Assembly: GCA_036375215.1 (NCBI GenBank)
Contig: DASUSH010000096.1
Coordinates: forward strand, 1 to 11,116
DNA: 11,116 nucleotides
DNA from: DASUSH01 sp036375215
GTDB lineage: Bacteria > Actinomycetota > Thermoleophilia > Solirubrobacterales > 70-9
Direction: 5' to 3'
Shown here: positions 1 through 7,991 of the stretch, in pieces
How the letters are laid out: every line of letters starts with the position of its first letter
Numbering within the stretch: position 1 is the stretch's first letter
Made by a program: the position numbers and the translations under genes
Notes under the pieces: model-generated
Database searches by the model: none
Seen by the model: only the letters and a program-made list of their open reading frames with translations
Told to the model about the DNA's origin: nothing

Positions 1-349
1 CGCCTCCGAGCGCGCGATGGCCTCGATCACCGAGGCCGTGATCGGCGCCTGCTACTTCGAGCACGGCTACGAGCGGACCGCGGCGGCGACGGTCGCCGCC
101 TTCGAGCCCGAGATCGAGCTCGCGACCGAGACCGTGCTCGACTTCAAGTCCGCGCTGCAGGAGCGCCTCGCCCGCCGTGGGGTGCGCGTAACCTACGCCG
201 TCGTCGACGAGTCGGGGCCGCCCCACAACCGGCGCTTCGAGGTCGAGGCGCGGGTCGAGGGCGAGGCCGCCGGCAGCGGCTCGGGGCCGTCGAAGAAGGC
301 CGCCGAGCAGGCCGCCGCGGCCGAGGCGCTGGAGCGGCTCGAAGGCTGA
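1..349 (+). CDS. rnc: Ribonuclease III, C-terminal part (5' truncated by window edge)
   Basis: RNase III cuts double-stranded RNA in rRNA maturation and mRNA turnover. Only about the last 115 codons are present; the reading frame enters from the left edge (first full codon at base 2), so the ATG at 17 is internal. The visible part begins in the last helices of the nuclease domain. The segment EAVIGACYFEHGYE matches the family motif EAxIGAxYLxxG, whose Glu is a metal-binding catalytic residue. A complete double-stranded RNA-binding domain follows, from DFKSALQE to the end, with the basic/Ala-rich second helix PSKKAAEQAAAAEAL. The RNase III signature motif near the N-terminus lies outside the window. 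It is followed after 81 bp by smc, a common bacterial order; mutM, often found between them in actinobacteria, is absent. Confidence is high from the motif plus dsRBD arrangement. Confidence 0.93.
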   Translation, partial: ASERAMASITEAVIGACYFEHGYERTAAATVAAFEPEIELATETVLDFKSALQERLARRGVRVTYAVVDESGPPHNRRFEVEARVEGEAAGSGSGPSKKAAEQAAAAEALERLEG

Positions 350-411
350 GCGCGGGCGCGCCTGGCGGGGCGCCGGGTTGGCGTCCGAGGCGCAAGCGAG
401 CCTATGCGATC

Positions 412-420
412 AAGGAGAGG
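412..420 (+). promoter_or_regulatory. Shine-Dalgarno site that fixes the smc start
   Basis: AAGGAGAGG lies 10 nt upstream of the ATG at 431 and downstream of the in-frame ATG at 404. This selects 431, where the conserved SMC N-terminus MHLKSITMKGFKSF begins. It is one of very few clear ribosome binding sites in the window; most of the downstream genes have none. Confidence 0.8.
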
Positions 421-430
421 CACTCAGGGC

Positions 431-2824
431 ATGCATCTGAAGTCGATCACGATGAAGGGCTTCAAGTCCTTCCCTGAACGGACGCGGCTGGATTTCGCGC
501 CGGGCGTCAGCGTGGTCGTAGGCCCGAACGGCTGCGGCAAGTCGAACATCACCGACGCCGTGCTCTGGGCGCTCGGCGAGCAGAGCCCGCTCGCGGTTCG
601 CGGGCAGTCGATGCAGGACGTGATCTTCGCCGGCGGGCAGGGCCAGTCGCGCCGCCGTGCGGCCGAGGTCGAGGTTGTGATCGACAACTCCGACGGCCTC
701 GCGGCAAGCGAGTTCAGCGAGATCTCGGTGAAGCGCCGCCTCGACCGCTCCGGCGACGGCGGCTACTGGCTGAACGGGGCCCGCGCCCGGCTCGCCGACG
801 TGGTCGAGGCGCTCGCCGACGCCAACCTCGGCCGCGAGATGCACTCGGTGATCAGCCAGGGGCGCGTCGAGGAGATCGTCCACTCGAAGCCGCGTCACCG
901 CCGCATGCTCGTCGAGGAGGCCGCCGGCCTGGGCAAGCACCGCAAGCGCCGCCGTCGCGCCCAGCTGAAGCTCGAGCGCACGCAGGACAATCTCGACCGC
1001 GCCCTCGACGTGGAGCGCGAGGCGCGGCTCCGCCTGCGCCCGCTGAAGCGCCAGGCCCAGGCCGCCGAGATCCACGCCCGCCTCGAGCGGGAGGGGATGG
1101 AGCTCCGTGCCCGCCTGCTCGCCGAAGAGCTCCGTTCCCACGACGAGGTCCTGTCCGGCCGCGAGCGCGACGCGACCAAGGCGCGCGAGGCCCGCGACGC
1201 GATCGAGGCCAAGCTCGCCGAGGTGAACACGGAGCGCACCGCGATCGAGGAGCGTCTCGCCGCGCGCGACCGCGAGCGCACCCTCGTCTGGGGCCGCCTG
1301 ACCGCGATCCGCGCCGCCCACGAGCGCCTCACGGTGCGAGCAGAGTCGCTCGCCTCCAGGCGCGCCGAGCTCGCCGCCGGGATCGACCGCCGCCGGCTCG
1401 CCCTCGGCGAGCTCGCCGCCGAGGCGCCGGCGAAGGGCAGCGAGGCCGAGCAGCTCGAAGCCGAGCTGCGCGCGGTCGGCGACGCGCTCGCGGAGTCGGG
1501 CGCCGCGCTCGAGCGCGCCCTCGAAAACGCCGAGGTCGACGCTCGCGCCCGCGAGCTCGCCCGCGTCCGCGAGGGCTCCGAGCGCGCCGCTCGCGGCGCC
1601 CGCCGCGCCGAGGGCGTCCTGGGCCGCGGCCGCCAGGACTCGCTCGAGCGCCGCGTCGAGGCCGAGGGCCACCTCCTGGAGGCGCTCGGCGAGCTCGTCG
1701 ACGCCGCCGCCGCGACCCGCGAGGCGCTCGGCACGCGGGTCGAAACGATGGAGCGCAACCTGCTCGGCGGCGAGCAGGCGTCCGACGACGTCACCGAGCA
1801 GCTGCGCGCCTGCTCGCGCCGCGACGCCGAGCTCCAGGCGGAGCTGCGGGTGGCCGCGGAGGCCGTCACCCAGGCCGAGGTCGGGGCCACCCAGGAGCGC
1901 GACCGCCGCGCCGAGGCCGCCGCCGAGCTGGGCCGGATCTCCCAGCGCCTCGGGGAGGAGCTCGGCCCCGCCGACGACGCGCTCGGCGAAACAGAGCGCG
2001 AGGAGATCGAGCGCAAGCTCGAGCGCCTGCAGCGGCGCCGCGAGCAGCTCGGCCCCGTGAACCCGCTGGCGAAGGACGAGTACGCGGAGGCGCTCGCCCA
2101 CGTCTCCGAGCTGGAGACGACCCGGGAGGACCTCGAGAGCGCCCTCACCGAGCTCCAGAAGCTGATCCGCGAGACCGACCGCCGCATCCAGAGCGCCTTC
2201 GAGGAGACCTTCGAGGCGACCGAGCGGAACTTCCAGGAGCTCATCGAGCACCTCTTCCCGGGCGGCCGCGGACGCCTGCGGCTGGTCGAGGAGAACCAGA
2301 CCCCGCGCCCCGTCCTGGGCGGCCAGCAGCCCCCCCGCGACGACGCGGACGGCGCGAGCGGCCCGCCTTCGCCCGAGGAGCCGGCGCCGATCGAGGGGGA
2401 GGACGACGAGGAGGTCCCCGGCGACTCGCGTGGCGTGGAGATCGAGGTCACGCCCGCCGGCAAGGCCACGCGCCGGCTCTCGCTGCTCTCCGGCGGCGAG
2501 AAGTCGCTCGTCGCGCTCGCCTTCGTCTTCGCGGTCTTCCTCGCGCGACCCTCGCCCTTCTACATCCTCGACGAGGTCGAGGCCGCGCTCGACGACGCCA
2601 ACATCGACCGCTTCCTGCAGCTCGTCCGCCGCTTCTCCGACCGGGCCCAGTTCGTGATCGTCACCCACCAGAAACGGACGATGGACGCGGCCGACGTCCT
2701 CTACGGCGTCTCGATGGGCGAAGGCGGCGTCACCAAGGTGATCTCGCGGCGGCTGCCGCAGGAGGACCAGCGGACGCTCGCCGAGGCCCCGGCCGCGGGC
2801 GAGGACGGCGCCGAAGCCGCCTAA
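431..2824 (+). CDS. smc: SMC chromosome-segregation ATPase, short form without a recognisable hinge
   Basis: SMC proteins are ABC-type ATPases that, with ScpA/ScpB, extrude DNA loops and compact the chromosome. The product is 797 aa; bacterial SMC is usually about 1150-1200. N-terminal head: Walker A GPNGCGKS at 31-38 and Q-loop region SVISQGRVEEI at 139-149. Arms: a Glu/Arg/Ala-rich coiled coil from about 170 to 600, including the conserved GPVNPLAKDEY at 541-551. C-terminal head: LSGGE at 686-690 and Walker B/D-loop FYILDEVEAALDD at 710-722. Both ATPase halves therefore look intact. The usual Gly-rich hinge of about 150 residues in mid-protein is not visible; coiled coil runs through the middle with a turn-like GVLGRGRQDS near 395-404. 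An acidic, Pro-rich insert occupies about 621-668 in the C-terminal head. The start is set by the SD at 412-420. No frameshift or stop is visible, so the short form looks genuine. A non-canonical SMC/RecN-like ATPase is possible, but the rnc-smc-ftsY order favours the chromosomal SMC. Confidence 0.9.
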   Translation: MHLKSITMKGFKSFPERTRLDFAPGVSVVVGPNGCGKSNITDAVLWALGEQSPLAVRGQSMQDVIFAGGQGQSRRRAAEVEVVIDNSDGLAASEFSEISVKRRLDRSGDGGYWLNGARARLADVVEALADANLGREMHSVISQGRVEEIVHSKPRHRRMLVEEAAGLGKHRKRRRRAQLKLERTQDNLDRALDVEREARLRLRPLKRQAQAAEIHARLEREGMELRARLLAEELRSHDEVLSGRERDATKAREARDAIEAKLAEVNTERTAIEERLAARDRERTLVWGRLTAIRAAHERLTVRAESLASRRAELAAGIDRRRLALGELAAEAPAKGSEAEQLEAELRAVGDALAESGAALERALENAEVDARARELARVREGSERAARGARRAEGVLGRGRQDSLERRVEAEGHLLEALGELVDAAAATREALGTRVETMERNLLGGEQASDDVTEQLRACSRRDAELQAELRVAAEAVTQAEVGATQERDRRAEAAAELGRISQRLGEELGPADDALGETEREEIERKLERLQRRREQLGPVNPLAKDEYAEALAHVSELETTREDLESALTELQKLIRETDRRIQSAFEETFEATERNFQELIEHLFPGGRGRLRLVEENQTPRPVLGGQQPPRDDADGASGPPSPEEPAPIEGEDDEEVPGDSRGVEIEVTPAGKATRRLSLLSGGEKSLVALAFVFAVFLARPSPFYILDEVEAALDDANIDRFLQLVRRFSDRAQFVIVTHQKRTMDAADVLYGVSMGEGGVTKVISRRLPQEDQRTLAEAPAAGEDGAEAA

Positions 2825-2840
2825 GCTGCGCCGGATGAAG

Positions 2841-2875
2841 GCGCCGAATCCTCCGCTTGGCGTCCGGTTCGGCGC
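2841..2875 (+). repeat. Hairpin element with conserved 19-nt loop, copy 1 (smc-ftsY gap)
   Basis: A perfect 8-bp stem GCGCCGAA (2841-2848) / TTCGGCGC (2868-2875) encloses the 19-nt loop TCCTCCGCTTGGCGTCCGG. The loop matches 16 of 19 positions of the loop at 8001-8019 ahead of trmD, while the stems differ by compensatory changes. It lies 16 nt after the smc stop and 17 nt before the ftsY ATG. No T tract follows, so it is not a standard intrinsic terminator. Its function is unknown. Confidence 0.7.
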
Positions 2876-2876
2876 G

Positions 2877-2894
2877 ATCTGATCTGCATCAGAT
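2877..2894 (+). promoter_or_regulatory. Hairpin covering the ftsY start codon
   Basis: ATCTGAT (2877-2883), loop CTGC, ATCAGAT (2888-2894) forms a perfect 7-bp stem-loop. Its 3' arm contains the first two bases of the ftsY ATG at 2893-2895. It is unusually AT-rich for this window. It could restrict ribosome access as RNA, or be a dyad operator as DNA. The structure is seen directly; the role is inferred. Confidence 0.45.
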
Positions 2895-3888
2895 GGCGCG
2901 CGACTGGACAGAGGTCTTCGACCTGGGCGACCGCGAGGTCCCGGACGCGGCTCCGGCGGAGGCACCCGCCGAGGGGCGCGGATTCTTCAGGAAGCTGAGG
3001 GAGAACCTCGGCAAGTCGCGCCGCGCCTTGCAGGCCGAGCTCTCGGCGAGCCTCTTCGAGACCCTCGACGCCGAGACCTGGGAGCGGCTCGAGGAGGCGC
3101 TGATCATGGCCGACGTCGGCGCGCCGACCACCGCCGAGGTCGTCGGCAGGCTCGAGATGGAGGCCGAGGCGGGCGAGGTGGCCGCCGGCGAGCCCTTGCG
3201 CGAGCGGCTGATCGAGCTGCTCGCCGAGACGGCCGCGGGCGACGGCGACGGCCGGATCGCGATCCGGGAACGACCCACGGTCCTGATGGTGTGCGGCGTC
3301 AACGGGACCGGCAAGACGACCACGATCGGCAAGCTCGCCTGGCACCTGCAGCGCGAGCTCGGGCTCTCGGTCCTGATCGCGGCCGCGGACACCTACCGCG
3401 CCGCCGCCGTCGAGCAGCTCGAGACCTGGGCCGAGCGCGCCGGCTGCGAGATCGTGAAGAGCGCCGAGGGCGGCGACGCCGGCGCGGTGGCCTTCGACGC
3501 GATCTCGGCCGCCGAGGCCCGCGCCCTCGACGTGGTGATCGTCGACACGGCCGGCCGGCTGCATACCCACGGCAACCTGATGGACGAGCTCACCAAGGTC
3601 CGCCGGGTGATCTCGAAGAAGCTCGCCGGCGCCCCGCACGAGACGCTGATCACGATCGACTCGACCACGGGCCAGAACGGCTTGCGTCAGGCGAAGGCGT
3701 TCGCGGACGCCGTCGACGTCACCGGCGTCGTCCTCACCAAGCTCGACGGCACCGCCAAGGGCGGGATCGCGCTCGCGATCTCACGCGAGCTCGGGATCCC
3801 GGTCAAGCTGATCGGCGTGGGGGAGGCCCTGGAGGACCTGCAGCCCTTCGACCCTCGAGAGTTCTCGGCGGCCCTGCTCGCGGAGTAG
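2893..3888 (+). CDS. ftsY: Signal recognition particle receptor FtsY
   Basis: FtsY is the membrane-associated GTPase that docks the SRP-ribosome-nascent chain complex at the Sec translocon. The product is 331 aa. After a short acidic N-terminal stretch (no long A domain), the four-helix N domain begins near GFFRKLRENLGKSRRAL. The NG GTPase core shows G1 GVNGTGKTTT at 135-144, DTYRAAA from 166, DTAGR at 218-222 and TKLDG at 282-286, and ends with the FtsY-type GEALEDLQPFDP. DSTTGQN replaces the commoner DATTGQN. I chose ATG 2893; an in-frame TTG at 2857 would add 12 residues but lies inside a hairpin and has no SD. ATG 2893 also lacks an SD and lies in a small stem-loop. The gene is convergent with the next gene, with only 6 bp between the stop codons. 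In many genomes ftsY lies close to ffh; here two unrelated genes intervene. Confidence 0.96.
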   Translation: MARDWTEVFDLGDREVPDAAPAEAPAEGRGFFRKLRENLGKSRRALQAELSASLFETLDAETWERLEEALIMADVGAPTTAEVVGRLEMEAEAGEVAAGEPLRERLIELLAETAAGDGDGRIAIRERPTVLMVCGVNGTGKTTTIGKLAWHLQRELGLSVLIAAADTYRAAAVEQLETWAERAGCEIVKSAEGGDAGAVAFDAISAAEARALDVVIVDTAGRLHTHGNLMDELTKVRRVISKKLAGAPHETLITIDSTTGQNGLRQAKAFADAVDVTGVVLTKLDGTAKGGIALAISRELGIPVKLIGVGEALEDLQPFDPREFSAALLAE

Positions 3889-3894
3889 GGGACG

Positions 3895-4500
3895 CTAGTT
3901 GCGGCGCGGATCGACGTAGACGTCGTCGATCCGCCAGTCGCCGTTCCGGGCCGTGAACTGGAACTCGGCCGGGGTATAGGTGTCCGGGCGCAGGTTCAGG
4001 TAGTTCACGATCAGCCGCATCGACGTGCTGGGCTCCCAGTCCGTGTTGCCCCGCTCGAGGCCGACCGGGAGCGAGTGCTCGCGGCCCCACGACGTTTCGA
4101 CCGCGATGCGCACCTCGAGCGTCGAGCTTCCGGCGCTGTCGTTCTTGGCGAAGAAGCGGATCGTCGGGTGCTCGTTGCCGATGCACATCGTCCCGGTCTC
4201 GGCGGTGCCTCCCTTCGGGATCAGGAGCGAATGCGAGTCGCCCGCCGAGTTCGCGTAGAAGGGGGAGTTGCCGGACGCGATCGAGGACCCGCCCGAGAGC
4301 AGCCACTCGCCGGCGCCGTTCTCGACCGCGCCGTCGGGGGCGAGGACGTAGTCGGCGTTGACGCCCCAGGGGGCGAACGGATGGGTGATCGCCCCCGCAT
4401 CGCAATCGGTGGTCGTCGCCAGCGGCGCGGCGCTCGCCGGGGCGACCGGCACGATCAGCGCGGTGGTCGCGACCACGGCGCCCAGGCAAACCTTTCGCAT
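3895..4500 (-). CDS. Secreted hypothetical protein with Sec signal peptide
   Basis: No named function can be assigned. The 201-aa product begins with a clear signal peptide: MRK, a hydrophobic core (CLGAVVATTALIVPVA) and an AxA-type site, ASA|AP, after residue 24. The mature part is Ser/Gly/Asn-rich with alternating hydrophobic strands, two cysteines (C33, C106) that could form a disulphide, and a distinctive C-terminus RNGDWRIDDVYVDP. The composition suggests a beta-sandwich, carbohydrate-binding-like fold. From memory it resembles a family of small exported proteins common in Solirubrobacterales, which I could not verify. ATG 4500 is preferred over ATG 4512 because GGGAGGA lies 3 nt upstream and the signal peptide then starts MRK. 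There is no lipobox or sortase signal, so release from the cell is expected. It is divergent from the HD-GYP gene across 141 bp, leaving room for separate promoters. Confidence 0.85.
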   Translation of the reverse strand: MRKVCLGAVVATTALIVPVAPASAAPLATTTDCDAGAITHPFAPWGVNADYVLAPDGAVENGAGEWLLSGGSSIASGNSPFYANSAGDSHSLLIPKGGTAETGTMCIGNEHPTIRFFAKNDSAGSSTLEVRIAVETSWGREHSLPVGLERGNTDWEPSTSMRLIVNYLNLRPDTYTPAEFQFTARNGDWRIDDVYVDPRRN

Positions 4501-4503
4501 GCG

Positions 4504-4510
4504 TCCTCCC
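4504..4510 (-). promoter_or_regulatory. Shine-Dalgarno site for the secreted protein gene
   Basis: On the minus strand GGGAGGA ends 3 nt before the ATG at 4500-4498. It supports that start over the ATG at 4512, which overlaps the site itself. Confidence 0.65.
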
Positions 4511-4543
4511 ATGTTCCCGGTCCCCGATCGGCAGGAGACCTCG

Positions 4544-4572
4544 ATCCTTCAGTCGAACATCTGGCTACTCAA
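4544..4572 (-). promoter_or_regulatory. Candidate promoter for the secreted protein gene
   Basis: On the minus strand TTGAGT (4572-4567) and AAGGAT (4549-4544) are separated by exactly 17 nt. They match 4 of 6 and 3 of 6 of the TTGACA/TATAAT consensus. The implied transcript would start near 4537, giving a leader of about 37 nt that contains the SD at 4510-4504. I found no comparably good promoter on the plus strand for the HD-GYP gene in this divergent gap. The 8-bp palindrome CCGATCGG lies at 4524-4531. Confidence 0.35.
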
Positions 4573-4641
4573 GACCTGTCATTCGCGGCCGATACGGAGG
4601 TGGAACGATCCGCGGTGCGTCGATGGCGGGACCGGCAACCG

Positions 4642-6048
4642 ATGAGCCTCATCGACCAAAACGCCCCTGACTCGAATCCGGTCGTGCACCGGCTGCTCGA
4701 GGAATCCCGAGCGGCCCAGATCGCGCGCCTCGACGGTCGCGAGCGCATCGCGGTGATCGCGACCGCGTTCGCCTTCGTCGCCGCGGCGGCGGCGTTCGCG
4801 CTCTTCGTCGACGGCGGCCGCGAGTTCGACCCGGGGATCGCCCTCGCCCTGGTCGGCCTCTACCTGCTGGCGGCGCGCGTCGAGTTTCACACCGGCTCGG
4901 GCTGGACGGACCCCACGCAGCTCGTCTTCGTCCCGATGCTGTTCCTGCTCCCGGTCAACGTCGTGCCCATGTTCGTCGCCGCCGCGATGCTCCTCTTCAG
5001 GCTGCCCGAGTACCTCCGCCGCGAGGTGCACCCGGATCGCAGCCTCGTACAACTCTGTTCGAGCTGGTACGCCATCGGGCCGGCGGCGGTGCTGGCCATC
5101 GCCGGCCCCGCCGACCCGACCTGGGGCGACTGGCCGATCTATCTCGCCGCCCTGGGCGCCCAGTTCGGGCTCGACGTGGCGAGCTCCTACTTCCGCGAGT
5201 GCCTCGGCTACGGGCTCAAGGTCAGCGACCTGCTCGCCGAGTACCGCGCGATCTCCCTGGTCGACCTCCTGCTCTCGCCGGTCGGCCTGCTCGTCGCCTT
5301 CGCCTCGGTCGAGGAGGAGTGGACGTTCCTCGCCATCCTGCCGTTGCTCGGCCTGCTGGTGATCTTCGCCCACGAGCGCGAGGCGCGATTCGACAACGCG
5401 CTCGCCCTCAGCCATGCGTACCACGGCACGGCCCACCTGCTCGGCGAGTTGCTCTCCGGGACCCACGAGTACACCGGTTCGCACAGCCGCAACGTCGTCG
5501 CGCTCGCCGAGCGGGTCGCGACGGCGCTCGGCTTCGACGAGCGCGAGATCCGCGACGTCGAGTTCGCCGCCCTGCTCCACGACGTGGGCAAGATCTCCGT
5601 CCCGAACGAGATGCTCGACAAGCCCGGCCCGCTTGACGCGGAGGAGTGGGAGGTGATGAAGCGCCACACCCTCGAGGGACAGCGGATGCTGGAGCAGGTC
5701 GGCGGCGCCCTCGGCGAGGTCGGCGTGATCGTCCGCAGCCATCACGAGCACTTCGACGGAGCGGGCTATCCGGACGGGCTCATGGGGGAGGAGATCCCCC
5801 GGGCGGCACGCGTGATCGCGGTCTGCGACGCCTTCAACGCGATGACGACCGATCGCTCCTACCGCACCGCGATGTCGCGCGAGGCTGCGATCGAGGAGCT
5901 GCGGGCCTGCTCCGGCACCCAGTTCGACCCCGGCGTGGTCGAGGTCCTGGTCTCGATCGTGAAGTCCGACAAGGCGCTCGGGGCGGGGCCGACGCCGTGT
6001 GGCCCGGTCATGGCCAGGCACGAGGAGGCCACGCGGGCCTTCCGCTGA
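4642..6048 (+). CDS. Membrane-anchored HD-GYP domain phosphohydrolase (putative cyclic-di-GMP phosphodiesterase)
   Basis: HD-GYP proteins typically hydrolyse cyclic di-GMP using two or three metals bound by His/Asp residues. The 468-aa product has an N-terminal integral membrane part with about seven hydrophobic helices (roughly 36-56, 64-82, 93-118, 139-155, 163-183, 203-222, 226-244), likely a sensory or localisation module. The cytoplasmic HD-GYP domain runs from about 255 to 440: HSRNV from 281, the HD pair H313-D314 in LLHDVGK, HHEHFDGAGYP at 367-377 with the GYP triplet intact, CDAFNAMTTDRSYR at 395-407, and GTQFDP at 425-430. These are the family's catalytic and structural landmarks, so activity is plausible. 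ATG 4642 lacks an SD; in-frame GTG codons at 4600 and 4615 are alternatives, the latter 14 nt after a GGAGG. It has no obvious functional link to its housekeeping neighbours. Membrane topology and ligand are unknown. Confidence 0.9.
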   Translation: MSLIDQNAPDSNPVVHRLLEESRAAQIARLDGRERIAVIATAFAFVAAAAAFALFVDGGREFDPGIALALVGLYLLAARVEFHTGSGWTDPTQLVFVPMLFLLPVNVVPMFVAAAMLLFRLPEYLRREVHPDRSLVQLCSSWYAIGPAAVLAIAGPADPTWGDWPIYLAALGAQFGLDVASSYFRECLGYGLKVSDLLAEYRAISLVDLLLSPVGLLVAFASVEEEWTFLAILPLLGLLVIFAHEREARFDNALALSHAYHGTAHLLGELLSGTHEYTGSHSRNVVALAERVATALGFDEREIRDVEFAALLHDVGKISVPNEMLDKPGPLDAEEWEVMKRHTLEGQRMLEQVGGALGEVGVIVRSHHEHFDGAGYPDGLMGEEIPRAARVIAVCDAFNAMTTDRSYRTAMSREAAIEELRACSGTQFDPGVVEVLVSIVKSDKALGAGPTPCGPVMARHEEATRAFR

Positions 6049-6084
6049 GCCGTCTCCTCCAGGGTGGCGTCAGATCCGTACCCG

Positions 6085-6090
6085 TAAGCT
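6085..6090 (+). promoter_or_regulatory. Candidate -10 element for ffh
   Basis: TAAGCT fits the actinobacterial TANNNT -10 pattern and sits 10 nt before the ffh ATG at 6101, so transcription would begin only a few bases before the start codon. No convincing -35 is present. ffh has no SD, which suits a leaderless or near-leaderless mRNA. The evidence is weak and positional. Confidence 0.35.
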
Positions 6091-6100
6091 GGTCCGCCCG

Positions 6101-7438
<1,338 letters not shown>

Positions 7439-7453
<15 letters not shown>

Positions 7454-7471
7454 GCGCGCGCCGGGCGCTAA
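7439..7471 (+). repeat. Short tandem duplication across the ffh stop
   Basis: The 15-mer CGCGCCGGGCGCTAA occurs at 7439-7453 and again at 7457-7471, a period of 18 nt. The first copy encodes the last ffh residues and supplies its TAA; the second lies in the gap and supplies the TAAC of the presumed rpsP -10. It looks like a local slippage duplication. Confidence 0.7.
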
Positions 7472-7474
7472 CCT
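7469..7474 (+). promoter_or_regulatory. Candidate -10 element for rpsP
   Basis: TAACCT fits TANNNT and ends 13 nt before the rpsP ATG, implying a leader of about 7 nt. There is no SD and no clear -35. It is carried by the second copy of the 15-mer duplication. Evidence is weak. Confidence 0.3.
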
Positions 7475-7487
7475 CCCCGGTCGCGAA

Positions 7488-7742
7488 ATGGCCGTCCGAA
7501 TGAGACTTACGAGGGTGGGTTCGAAGAAGAACCCGATCTGGCGCATCGTCGTCGCCGACCGCCGCTCGCCGCGCGACGGCCGCACGATCGAGACGATCGG
7601 GTCATACAACCCCCGCACCGAGCCGTCGACGATCGTCGTCGATGCCGAGCGCGCGCAGCACTGGCTCGACCACGGCGCCCTCCCGACGGACACGGTCGCC
7701 CGCCTGCTGCGGGCGCAGGGGATCGAGGCCGCCGGCCGCTAG
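7488..7742 (+). CDS. rpsP: 30S ribosomal protein S16
   Basis: S16 is a small-subunit protein that binds 16S rRNA and helps assemble the 30S body. The 84-aa product has the family's N-terminus MAVRMRLTRVGSKKNPIWRIVVADRRSPRDGR, followed by IETIGSYNPRTEPS and the helix DAERAQHWLDHGALPTDTVARLL, covering the complete core at the usual length. It lies 34 bp after ffh and 18 bp before khpA in the conserved ffh-rpsP-khpA order. The start ATG lacks an SD. Confidence 0.97.
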   Translation: MAVRMRLTRVGSKKNPIWRIVVADRRSPRDGRTIETIGSYNPRTEPSTIVVDAERAQHWLDHGALPTDTVARLLRAQGIEAAGR

Positions 7743-7760
7743 CCGGCCGCCCGTCGCCCG

Positions 7761-7991
7761 ATGCGCGACCTGGTCGAATACCTGACCCGCGCGCTGGTCG
7801 ATGACCCCGACGCCGTCACGGTCGAGGAGGTCGAGGAGGACGGCGACATCGTGCTCGAGATCACCGTCGCCGAGGAGGACGTCGGCCGCGTGATCGGCCG
7901 CGGCGGCCGGATCGCGAACGCGATCCGCACGATCGCGAAGGCCGCGGCCGTGCGCGAGGACCGCCGGGTCATCGTCGAGATCCTGGACTAG
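7761..7991 (+). CDS. khpA: KH-domain RNA-binding protein KhpA (YlqC family)
   Basis: KhpA is a small single-KH RNA-binding protein; in Gram-positive bacteria it partners KhpB and affects growth and cell division through RNA binding. The 76-aa product is essentially one KH domain: N-terminal helix MRDLVEYLTRALVDDPDAV, an acidic strand region (VEEVEEDGDIVLEITV), the nucleic-acid-binding GxxG loop G46-R-G-G49 in VGRVIGRGGRIANAIRTI, and a final strand RRVIVEILD. The length and motif are typical of the family. It starts 18 bp after rpsP without an SD. In most related clusters rimM follows; here a hairpin element fills the 37-bp gap and trmD comes next. Confidence 0.93.
   Translation: MRDLVEYLTRALVDDPDAVTVEEVEEDGDIVLEITVAEEDVGRVIGRGGRIANAIRTIAKAAAVREDRRVIVEILD

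Noticed and set aside
383..403. A possible third, minus-strand copy of the conserved hairpin loop between rnc and smc (GGCTCGCTTGCGCCTCGG)
   Set aside because: It needs gaps to align with the 19-nt loop and has no flanking inverted repeat, so I do not count it. It would be worth re-testing with a covariance model.
410..2965. An 851-codon open frame on the minus strand, antisense to smc
   Set aside because: It is a shadow of the GC-rich codon bias of smc: the translation is low-complexity Leu/Ala/Arg/Gly/Asp with no domain, while the plus strand encodes clear SMC motifs.
4552..4567. An SOS-box-like half site TCGAAC in the divergent gap
   Set aside because: The actinobacterial LexA site needs a second half GTTCGA four bases later; here it reads GGCTAC, so only half matches.
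4075..4641. An upstream extension of the HD-GYP frame by 189 codons
   Set aside because: It would overlap the secreted-protein gene on the other strand and is Arg/Gly/Ala/Asp-rich without features; ATG 4642 gives a normal membrane HD-GYP protein.
4579..6021. A 480-codon open frame on the minus strand, antisense to the HD-GYP gene
   Set aside because: Composition is His/Asp/Arg/Glu-rich filler; the plus strand holds intact HD and GYP motifs.
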